Source: Basidiobolus ranarum
Taxonomy: Eukaryota > Basidiobolomycota > Basidiobolomycetes > Basidiobolales
NCBI GenBank assembly: GCA_040143965.1
Contig: JASJQH010000012.1
Location: 1 to 54,911 of the forward strand
Direction of reading: 5' to 3'
Length of the DNA: 54,911 bases
Shown here: piece by piece, positions 9,873 through 26,532 of the stretch
Numbering within the stretch: position 1 is the first letter of the stretch
Layout: each line of letters opens with the position of its first letter
Program-made: the position numbers and the translations under genes
The notes under the pieces: generated by a model
Told to the model about the DNA's origin: nothing
Seen by the model: only the letters and a program-made list of their open reading frames with translations
Database searches by the model: none

Positions 9873-10719
9873 TTAATCTTCTCCAGCTGGAACTTCTTCT
9901 TCCAAGTATCTGACCAATTTAACGCGCATTTCAGTCACTTCGTCACCACGTAGAACATCACTTACAAAGAAGCATTCCACTTGCATTTGTATCTAGAATC
10001 AATCGAGTTAGAAAGGATTGGTACGAGTCATCATGAATAAACACATATTACCATTTCCAAAGAACCACGAATCACACCACATAGAACATTAGAATACCAT
10101 AACTCTTGTATAGCATCTTCTGGAAGTTCCACAAAATCCACCAAAGGATTTTCATCCAGAATTAATGAAAATTCTTTGTTATCACTCGAGAAGTTGGTTA
10201 CTGTAGGGGTGATATTCAAGAACATTTTAAAGCCGACCTATTTAGTGAATAAGTTGGTCAAAATTCGAAGGGATTTATGGAATAGCATTTTTTTACTATT
10301 AAATTCCTCTTTTTCTTTATACTAACATACCTTGGAGACAACCTCTGCAGTTTCCCGAAAATCTACACAACGACTGATGTTGCTTCGAGCGAGAAAGTCT
10401 TCGATCAGTCGTGATCCGATATTATAACCCCTAGATATTCCAAGAGATTCCAATTAAAGGAAAGTTAAAATAAAACCAATATACGAAATATTCACATTTT
10501 TTCTAGTTGCTTATTCACTTCGCTGTAATCTTCAAAGTCCTTCACCAATTGGGCTACCACTGAGCCGTAAGTCAGTGTGAAGAGTTCCCCATTCTATAAA
10601 GGCATCTATCTTTCAGTGACAATAAAGTAAAAAGTTTACAATCTTGTATAGAAACTTACAATCTTCTCCACTCTATTCTTCCAAGCCTCTTCGCCAAGAT
10701 TTTTGTATTGTTTAGACAT
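9873..10719 (-). CDS. BET3: TRAPP complex subunit Bet3 (TRAPPC3)
   Basis: Exons 10719..10660, 10593..10496, 10430..10331, 10237..10052 and 9992..9873 give 187 residues, the usual Bet3 size. It is a core subunit of TRAPP, the exchange factor for Ypt1/Rab1 at the Golgi. The conserved [11 protein letters not shown], the palmitoylation-site cysteine (C74 in SNISRCVDF) and the C-terminal half with [23 protein letters not shown] and FVSDVLRGD motifs are present. The last intron joins GSLEM to IQMQVECFF. Identification is secure. Confidence 0.95.
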
Positions 10720-11140
10720 GGTTGTTGAACACTTGGTATCTTGAAACTTTCAAATACATACTGTTACCAATTCTTTGAACTACATTAAGACCCAAATACG
10801 TCATAAATTCACCCATTTGATTGGATGATTTGTATCCAACATTTAGGGTGATAAAACTAACCTCATTCAAATATTCTTGTTTATATGTTGAATTACACTT
10901 GCGCATTCTGATTCAAAATGAATTTTTCTATCCACTATTTATTGATTCATTTGGTGCTAATTCCACCCAGTTCTATGTATGAGGAAGGGACATAGATTGG
11001 CACCAAAAGAGTAATAACTGAAGAATAAACAAAACATGAAGAAAAGGAGGATGGTGGACAGTGGATGGGTAATGGAGGAAGTGAATTGTTGTATCAAAAG
11101 GGGTCGGAAATCATTGGAAGTTCTCCTTTGAATGAATAGA
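10720..11140. other. intergenic BET3 promoter / SIN1 3' region
   Basis: About 420 AT-rich bases between two minus-strand genes. Short frames on the minus strand here lack any recognisable content. Confidence 0.5.
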
Positions 11141-13853
11141 TTATTTACTGCCAGGATGCATAGGTGTACCAGCACCGCTCAAATCCAAGCTTCGGAATGA
11201 ATCTCCGAACGATCCTAACATTCAACATATTACTGACACGTTCAAGCAACAAGATACATATTAATAACAATATTTACTAGGGCTGATAGCATTTGTAGTC
11301 AGAAAGTTCCTAGTGCGATCATCACGATTTAGCGTTTGCATGAAATGCTTGATAATGTTGCAAATTTCAGCTAATAAAGTAAAGATCAGTCAATGTTGGT
11401 CAACAGAAAAATGCTCATGGATTTCTTTACTTGTTTCTTCAACTGTATCTCCAATAAATATATAGGTTTTAGAATCACCAAGACCTCGATCGATCACTAA
11501 CTTAAATTTGCGACGATTTTTACTGCTTTGCTTGCATATCAGTATATCTCGAATCTTGTAGTTGGCCTAGATTGAAAGTGTATCACTATTAGCACGTCCA
11601 TGATAGTACCCTTGTTTTGAAACTAACCGTTTTAACGGAATCAAAGCGGCCCCGATTTTCAGAAGGAAGGATGTGAATATATTCTCCAATGATATCCAGA
11701 ATGCGTTCATGAAGTCCCAACAAACGTGTCTTACGATTAACTTTAAAGCTCTATTTTCCGGATTGTTTAAGGGTTAAATTGAATTCTACAAGATTAGTGA
11801 AACAATAGAACGTACTTTGTAAAACCGAGAGCTATCCATGCTCTCAGGGATAATAGACCTAGACAAGGAATATGGTTTATCTCCTCTACGATTGATATCT
11901 CCAGTGGGCTTTAGGGACATTGCACTGACTAAAAAGATGTAATATATATTAAATCAATGTCCACTACAAAATTTATATGGAAATAACATACCGCCCAGTG
12001 CAGAGCCTTTGTTGAGTAATACCAACTCGGAAACCTTTTGGTAATCATTCACAGTTTTATCCAAAGGAATCTCTGTTGTAGTGTCGGCGATGATAAGAAT
12101 ATAATCGTCTTTATCCAATCTCCATTTACGACAAACTTGAGAACGAATATCCATGAACGTAGTTCGTACTGGAATGATAATAGTAGTGCTCAGCGTGGTA
12201 CTTGTGGGTGAAAAGAAATATACTTTTAAGCGATGGAAAGATGGAGGGGGTGGAGCAGGAGGAACATGTGTAGAATCGACCTTGATTCCCCCACTTTGTT
12301 CAGAAGTATTAGGATGGGCCTGTGATGATGATGCCGCTATAGGTATAGGTGTAGCGGAGGGACGGCGGATGTTTTGGGCTGATGGTACCTTGCGGAGCAT
12401 TTCTCGACTAGGTTTCTTGAGACGTAATCTTTCATTGACTTTGACTAAAGCGAAAAAGAGTATAACATTATGTAACAGTTATTTAAGATGTAATGTAAAA
12501 TTGCACATACCTTGTGCCGGTGTTGCTTCACAGATGGCAAACTGATCAAAGAAGAACTTGGAAATTTGTCTTGTTCGGTCCAAAGCTAGAGAGATTGGAG
12601 TAATTATTATGATCCCTCTCCTATAAATGAGAAGTGAGCATTAAATACATACCAGGAAAGTCCTCATCAATAGTTCCATCATCCTCTACAATGCGCATGC
12701 TCCAGTGCACTACATCTGAAAGTTTCTCATCTAGTAAAGGCTTACGCCCTTCTTCGCAAAAACGATGTAGCGTGTACCCAATAACTTGCTCAACGGTAGC
12801 ATCCCTTTTAACTACAATCTCAAGTGGCCGCATAGGCTCTTCAGAATGAGGTAGGAATATTTTGATAGTCATGACGTTTGGCTCTCCTATACCCGACTGG
12901 AAGCAAGGAAATATTTAAATATTGATATTTGATGATTAACTGAAAACATGAGTCCCTTACAACTGAACTAAATTCGGCAGAGAATGGATTTTCGACAGCA
13001 CTTTCACCTTTTCCTTGTATTAAAGCGGACAAAGCTGATACATTTTTCTTTGATCCAAAAGGATTTGGAAATTCGTGCTTTTGATCGGTGTCAAGTGTGG
13101 ATTTCGGAGGAGGAGAACCACCAGCTGCGGGAATATACGCGTGAGGAAGTAAGAGTTCAGCTCCACTATTGGTAGCAGCACCTGGATTCATTTCAAAACC
13201 AAGCATTTTTCCAGCAAAGTTTTGAACCGGAATTTTAAGATTGTTTTGTTCTAATTAAAAAAAGTACGTCAATATTGCCAAACATTTAAAGAATATCAAG
13301 TGAAGAAGAGTACCGGGTGCTTTACTAGAAGAGTTTGTTACTACTACCGGATTCGGTTTAGATTTTTCGAATAGTATAGGTTCACTCCTAAATAATTAGG
13401 CAGAGAATTTTTTGAAGTTATAAATGCCATTGATGATAACATGACTTTAAAAACAGAACCATACAATGCTGGAATTTCATCTTCATCTTCCATATCAAAA
13501 TCATCTTCACTATCATTGACATTATTTTCACTGGAAATTTCTTGTGCGACAGCGGTTGTGGTTGGTTGAGCCCAGCGTTGACGATTTAATGGTTTGATAC
13601 GCTGAGAGGCTAAGGGTAGTAAGGTAGAACTAGAAGGCTTATTAAAAGCGATGCGATCTCGTTGATAAGGGATGTCCGGTGAGTAACAGAAGTCCATTTC
13701 TGGATAGTTGGGACCTGCAGTTTTGATGTAGGCATTGCCGTACACAGTGTCTGCATCGAAAGTTATAACTCTTTCTGCAGTTCGATCGTGGAGCCGTAGA
13801 AAGCTAACGCGCAGCTGATGTATAATGTACTCATCATCAGCAATCAGAGACAT
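11141..13853 (-). CDS. SIN1: TORC2 subunit Sin1/Avo1
   Basis: Eleven exons (13853..13465, 13387..13314, 13250..12961, 12896..12653, 12585..12511, 12444..11992, 11928..11816, 11750..11628, 11566..11431, 11370..11278, 11214..11141) give 687 residues. The N-terminus (MSLIADDEYIIHQLRVSFLR) fits Sin1. Residues about 252-357 are the CRIM domain (IKIFLPHSEEPMRP, then ALDRTRQISKFFFDQFAICE), which recruits AGC kinases. Residues about 430-505 are a Raf-like Ras-binding domain. Residues about 525-660 are the PH domain (SSRFYKSFKVNRKTRLLGLHE). The protein targets TORC2 and its substrate kinases to the plasma membrane. The first intron uses GTATGG, needed to keep frame. The last exon is the least certain: without that splice the protein would end SPSKYCY. 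Confidence 0.92.
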
Positions 13854-14419
13854 GAAAGATATTGTGATGTTAAAGAAACAAGGAGATATTTAAAAATTGT
13901 TCTGAAGGTGGACTAGAATTGGCTTTGAATCGATAAAACAGGCTAAGTTTAGCATACAAGAAGAATGATAAATATTATTTGGAACATACCAACAAAATAA
14001 TATCCTTAAAAGTTAGTCAAAGCAAAGCACATCTAAACCCAAACCAACGCTAGTGTTGGTACTGTATATAATTGATGGGAACAAAAGTTTTATCTGTGTA
14101 GCTTGCGAAGGTGTACAAGTATGTTCTGTCCGTTGACAACTTCAAGCATAAAGCGTAGCTTTAAAAATTAACCGCTATCTAGTGACTAGACCCTTGAATT
14201 GATGGTCTTATGATAAACTAAATTGCGAGGAACCTGTGATAATATATGATTAACTACTTCATAATCCGCCATTGATTCAAGAAATTATTATGTAAAATGG
14301 TACTAGGCATATCCAGTTTTCTCGGAAATTACCCAGATTACTAAGCCCCTTAAAACCTCTTTTAGTTCTTTTATAACAACCTTTGCTTACACTTTAGCTA
14401 ACCTTTCTTTTCGTAAGCC
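13854..14419. promoter_or_regulatory. divergent promoter region SIN1 / spermidine synthase
   Basis: About 570 bases between divergent starts. A TATATAA-like string lies near 14065. No repeat or small gene seen. Confidence 0.45.
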
Positions 14420-15698
<1,279 letters not shown>

Positions 15699-16181
15699 CC
15701 TTGTAACTACTTTACTTAGAGGAAATTAAAAGCAGAAAGCAGCAACACCTTGGGATTAAGTGAGGATATTTAGTGTAGCCCCAGATACCCTTTGTAAATC
15801 ACTTTCTAATATTCAAAGAATTATCTCATTCCAAATTAATCTTTGTATCAACCTCAAAAGACATAATTGAACTATGATGTAACATGTAAACAATGACGAA
15901 CCCAATTCAACTGCGTACAATTTATGCTTTAAATGACAATGCATGGAATTTTTGAATGATGCAACTGACGAAGTAAATTTATAGTATTGGGGCTGAGAAC
16001 AAGTCAAAAAGTATGGTGTGAAGACAGATTTTATGAAGATTTTGAAATGGCTCCAACATGTTGACTATACAAAAGAACCAGAATAACAAGGTGAAAAAGT
16101 AAATGCCTACTACTTCCTAGTAGCAAGGGGATGGTAAGAAATATTATTACATTCAATCTAACAACTAGTATTTTTCGTTAC
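15699..16181. other. intergenic between converging genes
   Basis: About 480 bases of 3' sequence between spermidine synthase and NAF1. A loose C/D-snoRNA-like pair of boxes (15874-15968) was judged too weak to call. Confidence 0.45.
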
Positions 16182-17477
16182 TTAATACATGTCCTGGTAC
16201 ATGTTCATCATTCTATTAGCCCTTGCTTGCTCTGCAGATTGCGTTGGGTTGGGCTGATTTGGGGCTTGTTGAGGTGGGTAAGTATAGGGAGGCTGAGGCT
16301 GTGCGTGAGGGTGTGACCCTTGTTGCTGATAGAATTGTTGTGGCTGTGGTGGCTGAGGATGCATTACCGTAGGTTGGTAACCATAAGCGGGAGGGTTTTG
16401 TTGATAATACTGCTGAGGATTGTGAGGATACTGTTGTCCATAAGCTGCTTGTTGAGGAGCTTGCATTGGAGGTTGATTATAATTGGGTTGGGGTGGGTTT
16501 TGTGGGTTGTTTCTTGGCTGACGAGGTTTACGTGCCTTTTGCTTGGCTTTTTTCTTGTGTTCCATTTCTTTCTCATCGTCTGAAAATTCCATCTCTTTAT
16601 CGTCAACCTCTTCATCGTACATATTACTGGCATCGGAGCCTTTATCTCTGATCGATCCAGGAAGAACGTAATGAGCCATGTTGGGAACACTGAATACTTT
16701 TCCCCCTTTGATGATGCGTTCTTTATCAATATCCGCATTGCTATTGAATCTTATAGAATAAAAGGGACGTGAGACGGGTCCAAAAGTCTCAAAAATCAAA
16801 CCAAGTGGCTTTCGGTCTTCGAGAACGAGCAAACTACCAGCGTCAAGATACTGAGGTTGATCAGAAATGTAAGTTTCTACTATGACTAGATTGTCAATCA
16901 TTGAGGAGACTAAACCGAGTGGAATAATAGTTGCATTTTCTGGAATTTCAACCTGAATCTCTGGAACTGGTGGTGGATCCAGTTCGTGTCGGGTACGAAG
17001 TCCAGTAGCAGAAACTGATACTCCAGATTCTTCATCAGAGTCGAAGTCTACCATGGGGGCTTTTTTCTTTGGTTCATCATCAGAGCTATCGTCACTATCA
17101 GAACTATCACTTTCCAGATCACTAGATTCATAATCACTTGGAACGGGAGGGGCAAGTTCTTGAGCTGTAGATTCAGTCATTTCTTTATCCGCTACAGGAG
17201 TATCGGTACATGCCTCAATGGAGTTATTTGAATCAACACCAACTGGTTGATTCTCAGTATCCATAAGATCGCTGGTAACAGGGTTAATTTGATCGTTTTG
17301 GACTTCAGCAACCATAATTTCTTGCGCATTTGTAGAGGCAACCTCCATTGTTTCTTGTTCAGAAGGAAGGACAGCCGACTGCACGGATGCAGTTGGTAAA
17401 GAAATATTTTCTGCATCTACTTGAATTGCTGAAGTATCAGCAGGTTTATGCTCAACATGGTCAATTGTTTGGTCCAT
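16182..17477 (-). CDS. NAF1: H/ACA RNP assembly factor Naf1
   Basis: Single exon, 431 residues. Residues 1-160 are acidic and low complexity, with a Ser/Asp run (about 115-135) before KKKAP. Residues about 170-290 are the Gar1-like core domain (IIPLGLVSSMIDNLVIVETY, LEDRKPLGLIFETFGPVSRP, then GKVFSVPN). The rest is a basic patch (KKKAKQKARKPRQPR) and a Pro/Gln/Tyr-rich, prion-like tail. Naf1 binds dyskerin/Cbf5 on nascent H/ACA snoRNA and telomerase RNA in the nucleus and is later replaced by Gar1. The core makes the call secure; the tails vary in the family. Confidence 0.93.
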   Translation of the reverse strand: MDQTIDHVEHKPADTSAIQVDAENISLPTASVQSAVLPSEQETMEVASTNAQEIMVAEVQNDQINPVTSDLMDTENQPVGVDSNNSIEACTDTPVADKEMTESTAQELAPPVPSDYESSDLESDSSDSDDSSDDEPKKKAPMVDFDSDEESGVSVSATGLRTRHELDPPPVPEIQVEIPENATIIPLGLVSSMIDNLVIVETYISDQPQYLDAGSLLVLEDRKPLGLIFETFGPVSRPFYSIRFNSNADIDKERIIKGGKVFSVPNMAHYVLPGSIRDKGSDASNMYDEEVDDKEMEFSDDEKEMEHKKKAKQKARKPRQPRNNPQNPPQPNYNQPPMQAPQQAAYGQQYPHNPQQYYQQNPPAYGYQPTVMHPQPPQPQQFYQQQGSHPHAQPQPPYTYPPQQAPNQPNPTQSAEQARANRMMNMYQDMY

Positions 17478-17724
17478 TTTGAGGAAAAGGTGAAAGTGGT
17501 TATGAATAACATTAGTGATGCTGTATATACTTTTTCAATGTTTTTTTTCATTTTTCAGACTGCTAATTTTGTATTGTTCATATGGACGATGAAGTTGATT
17601 GGATTAGAGGATAAAGTTAAAATATTTAATTTATATATATGCTTGATATCATAATTTTTTTTCTAATCTACAAACAAAATATTTGAACATTTGGTGTAAT
17701 CTCTATGTGCCAACAACCATATTG

Positions 17725-20906
<3,182 letters not shown>

Positions 20907-21089
20907 TTGCTACTACTAGCATAACCAAACTTGTGGACTTAAGCTATACACAATTTATTAGTCTAAAATTTATAGATCACAAAAATAAATGTTAAAAATT
21001 GGCCAATGTATTTTACTGACTATCATCACGTGTAATTCATAAAACCACTTCTCGCAAACACATCAAGATACTTCAGTTATTCTTGTACC
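20907..21089. promoter_or_regulatory. short bidirectional promoter AFG2 / TFC1 with CACGTG box
   Basis: Only 183 bases separate the two divergent start codons. A CACGTG palindrome sits at 21027-21032, 58 bases before the TFC1 ATG and 121 before the AFG2 ATG. A bHLH factor (Cbf1/Pho4-type in yeasts) would be the usual reader; joint control is inferred. Confidence 0.5.
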
Positions 21090-23502
21090 ATGATAAACAA
21101 CAGTACATTACAATATGAAACGGCAGAAGTGTTGCCGTTACCTAACGAGAAGGAATTTTTTGCTGTAGAATATCCAGGATATGTTAAAAATATAGATAAA
21201 GTATTAAATACACTTGGTGGACAACATGGTTTACAGAGGGTACGCTTTGAACATATTAAAGAAATTTCCAATCGGTCCTTTATTTCGCAACACTGAATTG
21301 TTCAATTATTGATCGAAATAGGCATTAAAAGAAGACTGTGGATATCTCGAGCTTCGTTATAGACCTGGAGATCATTTTTCGCATCCAATTAATGGCGATG
21401 TCATCCACACTGGCAATTTATTATTGAAAGTCACTAGACGCGTTCGACGTAGAAAAGGATTCCGTAATGCACCCAGAGAAGAAGAACAGTGTTTTTCTGT
21501 GGAAAATGAGGAAGAAAGTAACTTTAATGCTGAAATAGTAGGAGTAATTAGTAAAACTTGTCGCTTTCGAGGTAATATTTATTGGCTATCTTTTTTGCTA
21601 GCTTTACGTTAACCATATATTGTGTACTCTTAATATTAAAAGGTATGGCCGATTATCAGTACCTTCCTGACCCTGTTGACCCCATTGCACAATTTAGAAA
21701 TTCTTTGCAATCTCTTGACGGTATTTTCATCACCATATGTAGATTTATATTATGAATCTTCTACTAAGTTATTTGTCATTTAGTTGAAAAAATATGCAAA
21801 TTTCCTGTAAATGTTGATTGCTCTATGAGCAAAACCCCTAACTTACCTCCTCCGTCCTTCTCTAGAATAGAATGCCCTATGGATTATGGGTATATTATGT
21901 TTCAATTTGTTTTGATCGCTACCGCCTATGTTAATTGAATACACATACCCTTAGATACCGTCAGAATACTTCTGTTGTTAAAGTATTGGTCCAAAAGAAT
22001 GAGGATGAGGTAAGTTCAAGAATAAGTATGACTTGTGCACCAATCTCTTGACCCTTCGTGCATTTCTTTAGCCACCTATAGTCAAACTCATTAATCGCCG
22101 ACGCCGACGCAAGTTTGTTGCCTACTCGATTGACTTTGAAGCCAAATCTGTTCCAAATCATCCTCCAGAGGACGCAGTTAAGTTCTCCTCGCAAATACCT
22201 CAAGAAAGCATTGAAAACATCCAAGCAGTACTGTCATTACTTATTATACTGTACACTTACATTATCACAATGAATTCATTCTTTCTGTTTGAACCAGCTT
22301 TTTGACAGACGTCCCATGTGGACCCGGTCTGCTTTGCAAAATAATTTACCAGCAAACGACAGAAAAATCATCAAAAGGTAAGCATCTGAATTGCCGTTTT
22401 GTCAGATCCATTTCTTACCATTACTTTGTTCAAGGCTTTTACCATTTGCTGCATATTGGATGTCGAGTGGACCTTGGAGAGATTGCTGGATAAAATATGG
22501 CTATGACCCACGTCAACATGTTGATGCTCGATTGTAAGTATCAATTGATTCTCAATGATAGCCTTCTGTTTACAAAATTCTTACCACGTTCAATGTAGCT
22601 ATCAGCTTTTAGACATTAGATACACTGCACGCCCTCGCCAACTAGGCCGGGCCAAGCGATTATTACGTGCGAAGTATGATACATTGAATCAGGACATCCT
22701 CGATCAACAAAACCCCGATAATATCATGCAAGAAGACCAAGACTCTGGCGAGCAGGCCTCTGGGTATCTTTACTCGCTTACCTTGGTCTGCAACTCTCGG
22801 TAACTAACCATGTTTACTTCACAGAGTCAATCCAGATAGGTCACACATTTTTGATGGAAAGAACAAGCAAAGGGAAGTAGCCGTATATCAAATGTGTGAT
22901 ATTTCTTATCCACGAATCAAGAAGTTGGTTGAAAGTAAAGAAGGACTTCGTAAACTCTGTGATGTATGTTGAAAATATACTTTCCTTCAAGTCACCAGAT
23001 CTTTATCTCATATATGGCTTATTCGATTAATAGGAAAAAGATGGATGGTTTAGCAAGCAGTTAATGGACTTCATGAGGAAATCTTTGCGTCGGAAAATTG
23101 CATCTTTAGCAAGAGGAGAGGAAACAGACCCAGAAGAAGACGTACCTTTGCAGCTGGATGGAAATGAAGAGGCTGCTGAAAATGGATCTGACAGTGGTGG
23201 TGAAGTGGATAAAACGATCTCTTCCAAGGTACAGAGGGTCACCTCGATTCTTTCTCCAACTCTGCTAACTATATTTATAAATAGGTTGATCAGTTAATGA
23301 GAAATCTTCAACTTGCCCAACTGGGAACCCAGGACCATGACGGTAAGTGGGGTGTTTATTTCTCACTTGTTCTGGCAAATTATTTACCGTTCTCTTTGTA
23401 GACGAATTTGAGCAAGAAGTGGGTTTGTACCAATTAGACGACATGGATGAGTATGAAAATGTTTTTGGAGATGACGAGGATGTCGAGTCTGAATCTGACT
23501 GA
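21090..23502 (+). CDS. TFC1: TFIIIC subunit Tfc1/Sfc1 (GTF3C5 family)
   Basis: Thirteen exons (21090..21239, 21322..21571, 21643..21720, 21784..21889, 21955..22009, 22072..22227, 22298..22377, 22435..22533, 22599..22763, 22825..22963, 23034..23228, 23285..23342, 23402..23502) give 543 residues. The N-terminus has the family motif FFAVEYPGYVKNIDKVLNTL followed by LELRYRPGDHFSHPI. The centre has RRPMW-like DRRPMWTRSALQNN and GPWRDCWIKYGYDPR, and the tail is acidic. This subunit of the A-box-binding TFIIIC module helps place TFIIIB on tRNA genes for RNA polymerase III. Identification rests on the N-terminal dimerisation motif and the conserved PWRDCW region. Confidence 0.93.
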
Positions 23503-23671
23503 TGGTAGCTGTATGAATGGTATAAGACTGACTGGAACTTATTTATTCTAATATGAATCTCAACTAAATTGAACAATAATAGAATACAATGAAGATAGAC
23601 TTGCAATAACTATTGATGTGTACAGTCTATCATGCGTGTATCGATGTATAATCACATTTCGCAATCTCTCA

Positions 23672-24085
23672 TCACAATAAAACTCCAACCGTTATTATAG
23701 TAACCAGTAGGACAGTCGTAATGTAAGTATTGACAACACCATTGTTAGTTTTTTCCGGAGCTGAAGTAGCTGTAGTAGCACTGCTATAACTTTGACTATC
23801 ACAGCACCCAGCTTTCTCGCGACATACTCCAAATTCCGTACAAGTGGTATTTTGGCAAGAACAACATACTTGATTTTGATAAAGTTGATAAAAGCTTGAC
23901 ACTCCGCCACAAATGCGGTCACAAGTTGTTAAATTTAAATAGTCGGAAAGGTTTTTAAACACGGCGTTGTGTTGTTGAATGTCTTGCTGTAAAATGGGAC
24001 ATAAACTTGAGTTTGAGGGTATTGCATTTTGACCTATTACGAAAGAAAAATAAGTCGCAAGAAATAATAGCTTAAAGGAATTCAT
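23672..24085 (-). CDS. cysteine-rich secreted, probably GPI-anchored protein
   Basis: Intronless ORF of 137 residues from the ATG at 24085; an in-frame ATG four codons upstream is the alternative. Residues 1-18 are a signal peptide (MNSFKLLFLATYFSFVIG). The mature part has ten cysteines including two CC pairs (VCCSC and GCCDS) and several N-glycosylation sequons. A Ser/Thr-rich stretch and a C-terminal hydrophobic tail (TTVLLVTIITVGVLL) look like a GPI-attachment signal. Cysteine spacing does not match CFEM. Function unknown; a cell-surface role is inferred. Confidence 0.75.
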   Translation of the reverse strand: MNSFKLLFLATYFSFVIGQNAIPSNSSLCPILQQDIQQHNAVFKNLSDYLNLTTCDRICGGVSSFYQLYQNQVCCSCQNTTCTEFGVCREKAGCCDSQSYSSATTATSAPEKTNNGVVNTYITTVLLVTIITVGVLL

Positions 24086-24782
24086 TTTGGCTTCCAACTG
24101 TTGTGAAAAAGGAATTGTTGTACCATTTTATGGATGCTGGATGATATAGCAGCGGCTATGCTTCTCATACATTAATTGGGTAACCGACTTCCTAATGTAA
24201 TTGTTACCCATACACCCGTACAGTTACCACACAAATCAACAAAAACTTTACCAATCAAACTCAGAGTCACATTTATTAGCATCTTACGCTTATATCCATT
24301 GACTTAGCCCCAGAGGCTGACTATTAAGGATAGCTTTACTCATTTAATAATAAATATTGACTGCCCTCTTCTCTCCTGCTGACTCTTCGATGCCTATGGG
24401 CTGAGCGATGTGCATATCTATCGGATTTGATTTCTAGAGTACATTTAAACATTATCCAACACAATTTCACTATTTTATGTTAAATCGCGCTAAACAAAAT
24501 CAACATTGAACACAAAGGCTGGGGTAAAATTGCGGGGATATTTTTTTGTGATAGATGGATTAATGGAAAGTTTCTGGGGAAGCTGGATTTCAATTAGGTT
24601 TCATCAAAACCATTTTCTTGTCTCCCGTCCTGGCTAGCTCACCGTCTTTCGGAACGTGGCCGTTATAGTTGAATACGCCCAAGAAGCCCTCATACTCGGT
24701 GCTTGAACACAATCACTATATTTGCCAACCCAGCTTAATTTTAAAGAGACAATCCCGTACCCATCAAATCATTTAAGTAACC
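24086..24782. other. intergenic promoter region of the complex I subunit gene
   Basis: About 700 bases between divergent genes. No ORF, repeat or RNA gene recognised. Confidence 0.5.
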
Positions 24783-26352
24783 ATGTCTTCCGCAAGACTC
24801 CTTTCCCGTTGTTTCAATACTACCAAAAGTTTTTCTTCTAGCTGGAGAAATTCAGTATTTCGTGCCGCTGCTCCCAAATGGGGTGTAAGCAGAAGCATGG
24901 CTACTGAAGCTTCCCAGCTCAGCACTGCTACTCAAGAACGTAGAAGAAAGTATGGAGCTCCCTATACCCCTCATTCTCAAACATTGGCTTCTGTTGATGA
25001 GCAAGAGCAACCTGACGAGATGATTTCTCTCGGTGAAGGTAATTATCTCTTCATATTCTATATGGTGCATTTATAAGCACAGAATTCGTTTCGATATTGA
25101 TGTAATCACCGAGTCTAACTTTTTTATTTCATTTTCCCTGGTTCATTCTTACTTTTAAGAGTCATCTGCTTCACCTGATGAGATCAAAACTCGTAACATG
25201 ACCGTCAACTTCGGTCCTCAGCATCCAGCTGCTCACGGTGTGTTGCGTCTTATTTTAGAACTTCAAGGTGAAGTTATTGAACGTGCTGATCCTCATATTG
25301 GTCTTCTTCATCGTGGTACTGAAAAGCTTATTGAGTACAAGACATATCTTCAAGCTTTGCCCTATTTCGATCGTTTAGATTATTGTTCTATGATGTGCAA
25401 TGAGCAGTGTTATTCACTTGCCGTTGAGAAGCTTCTCAATATCGAAGTCCCTGAACGTGCAAAGTATATTCGTACTTTGTTTGGTGAAATTACACGTATT
25501 ATCAATCATCAGATGTCCATTTATACACACACGATGGATGTTGGTGCTTTGACTCCTTTCTTGTGGATGTTTGAAGAGCGTGAAAAGCTCATGGAGTTCT
25601 ACGAACGTGTTTCTGGAGCCCGTATGCATGCTGCTTATGTTCGTCCCGGTGGTGTTGCCTATGATCTTCCTTTGGGATTAATGGACGACATTTACGATTG
25701 GGCCACTCGTTATAGCTCGCGCATCGATGAAACCGAAGAAGCTTTGACCGGTAATCGTATTTGGATGAACCGTACCATTGGTATTGGTAAGGTAACTTAT
25801 CAACAAGCTCTTGACTGGTCCTTCTCTGGTGTCATGCTTCGTGGTTCTGGTATCCAATGGGATTTACGTAAACTTTCTCCATACGATGCCTATGACAAAG
25901 TTGAGTTTGATGTTCCCATTGGTGTAAATGGAGATTGCTACGATCGTTTCATTTGCCGTGTAGAAGAGATGCGTCAATCTCTCCGTATCATCATCCAGTG
26001 CTTAAACCAAATGCCTGCTGGACCTGTTAAGGTTGAGGATGCCAAAATCGCCCCTCCCTCCCGTGGTGACATGAAAGAATCCATGGAAAGTTTAATCCAT
26101 CACTTCAAATTGTACTCTGAAGGCTACGCTGTTCCTGCTGGCGAAACCTACACTGCCATTGAAGCACCTAAGGGTGAGTTCGGTGTATACTTGGTCTCTG
26201 ATGGATCCAGTCGCCCTTATAGATGTAAGATCAAGGCCCCAGGCTTCTCTCACTTGGCTGGCTCTGACTTCATGGCCCGTGGTCATATGATTGCTGATAT
26301 GGTCACTATTATTGGTACATGCGATGTCGTATTCGGTGAAGTCGATCGTTAA
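24783..26352 (+). CDS. NADH:ubiquinone oxidoreductase 49 kDa subunit (NDUFS2 type)
   Basis: Exons 24783..25038 and 25160..26352 give 482 residues. The first about 60 residues are a basic, Ser/Arg-rich mitochondrial presequence ([19 protein letters not shown]). The mature part has the hallmark [33 protein letters not shown] and the end [12 protein letters not shown]. This subunit lines the quinone pocket in the peripheral arm of respiratory complex I. Its presence means the organism makes a proton-pumping complex I, unlike budding yeasts. The 1.2 kb second exon has no intron. Confidence 0.97.
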
Positions 26353-26532
26353 TTCCTGTTATAACCCTATTTCTTTCATATCGAATTCAGCTTTGAACCC
26401 TTCATACACCACCTATCATTCTAAGTAACATAAACATCTTTTCATCAGGATTCCATTTATCTTGTCTCTACTGAAAATAAATTATATCACAATAAGCTCG
26501 TTTATTTACTAGAATGGACACATATATTATCT

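Noticed and set aside
15874-15968. Possible C/D snoRNA (ATGATGT ... CTGA) after spermidine synthase
   Set aside because: The terminal stem is weak, no clear C'/D' pair is seen, and no rRNA target could be assigned by eye.
25160-26352. Possible mitochondrial DNA insertion (nad7-like sequence)
   Set aside because: It has a spliced presequence exon and a complete intact frame, so it is the ordinary nuclear gene for the complex I subunit.
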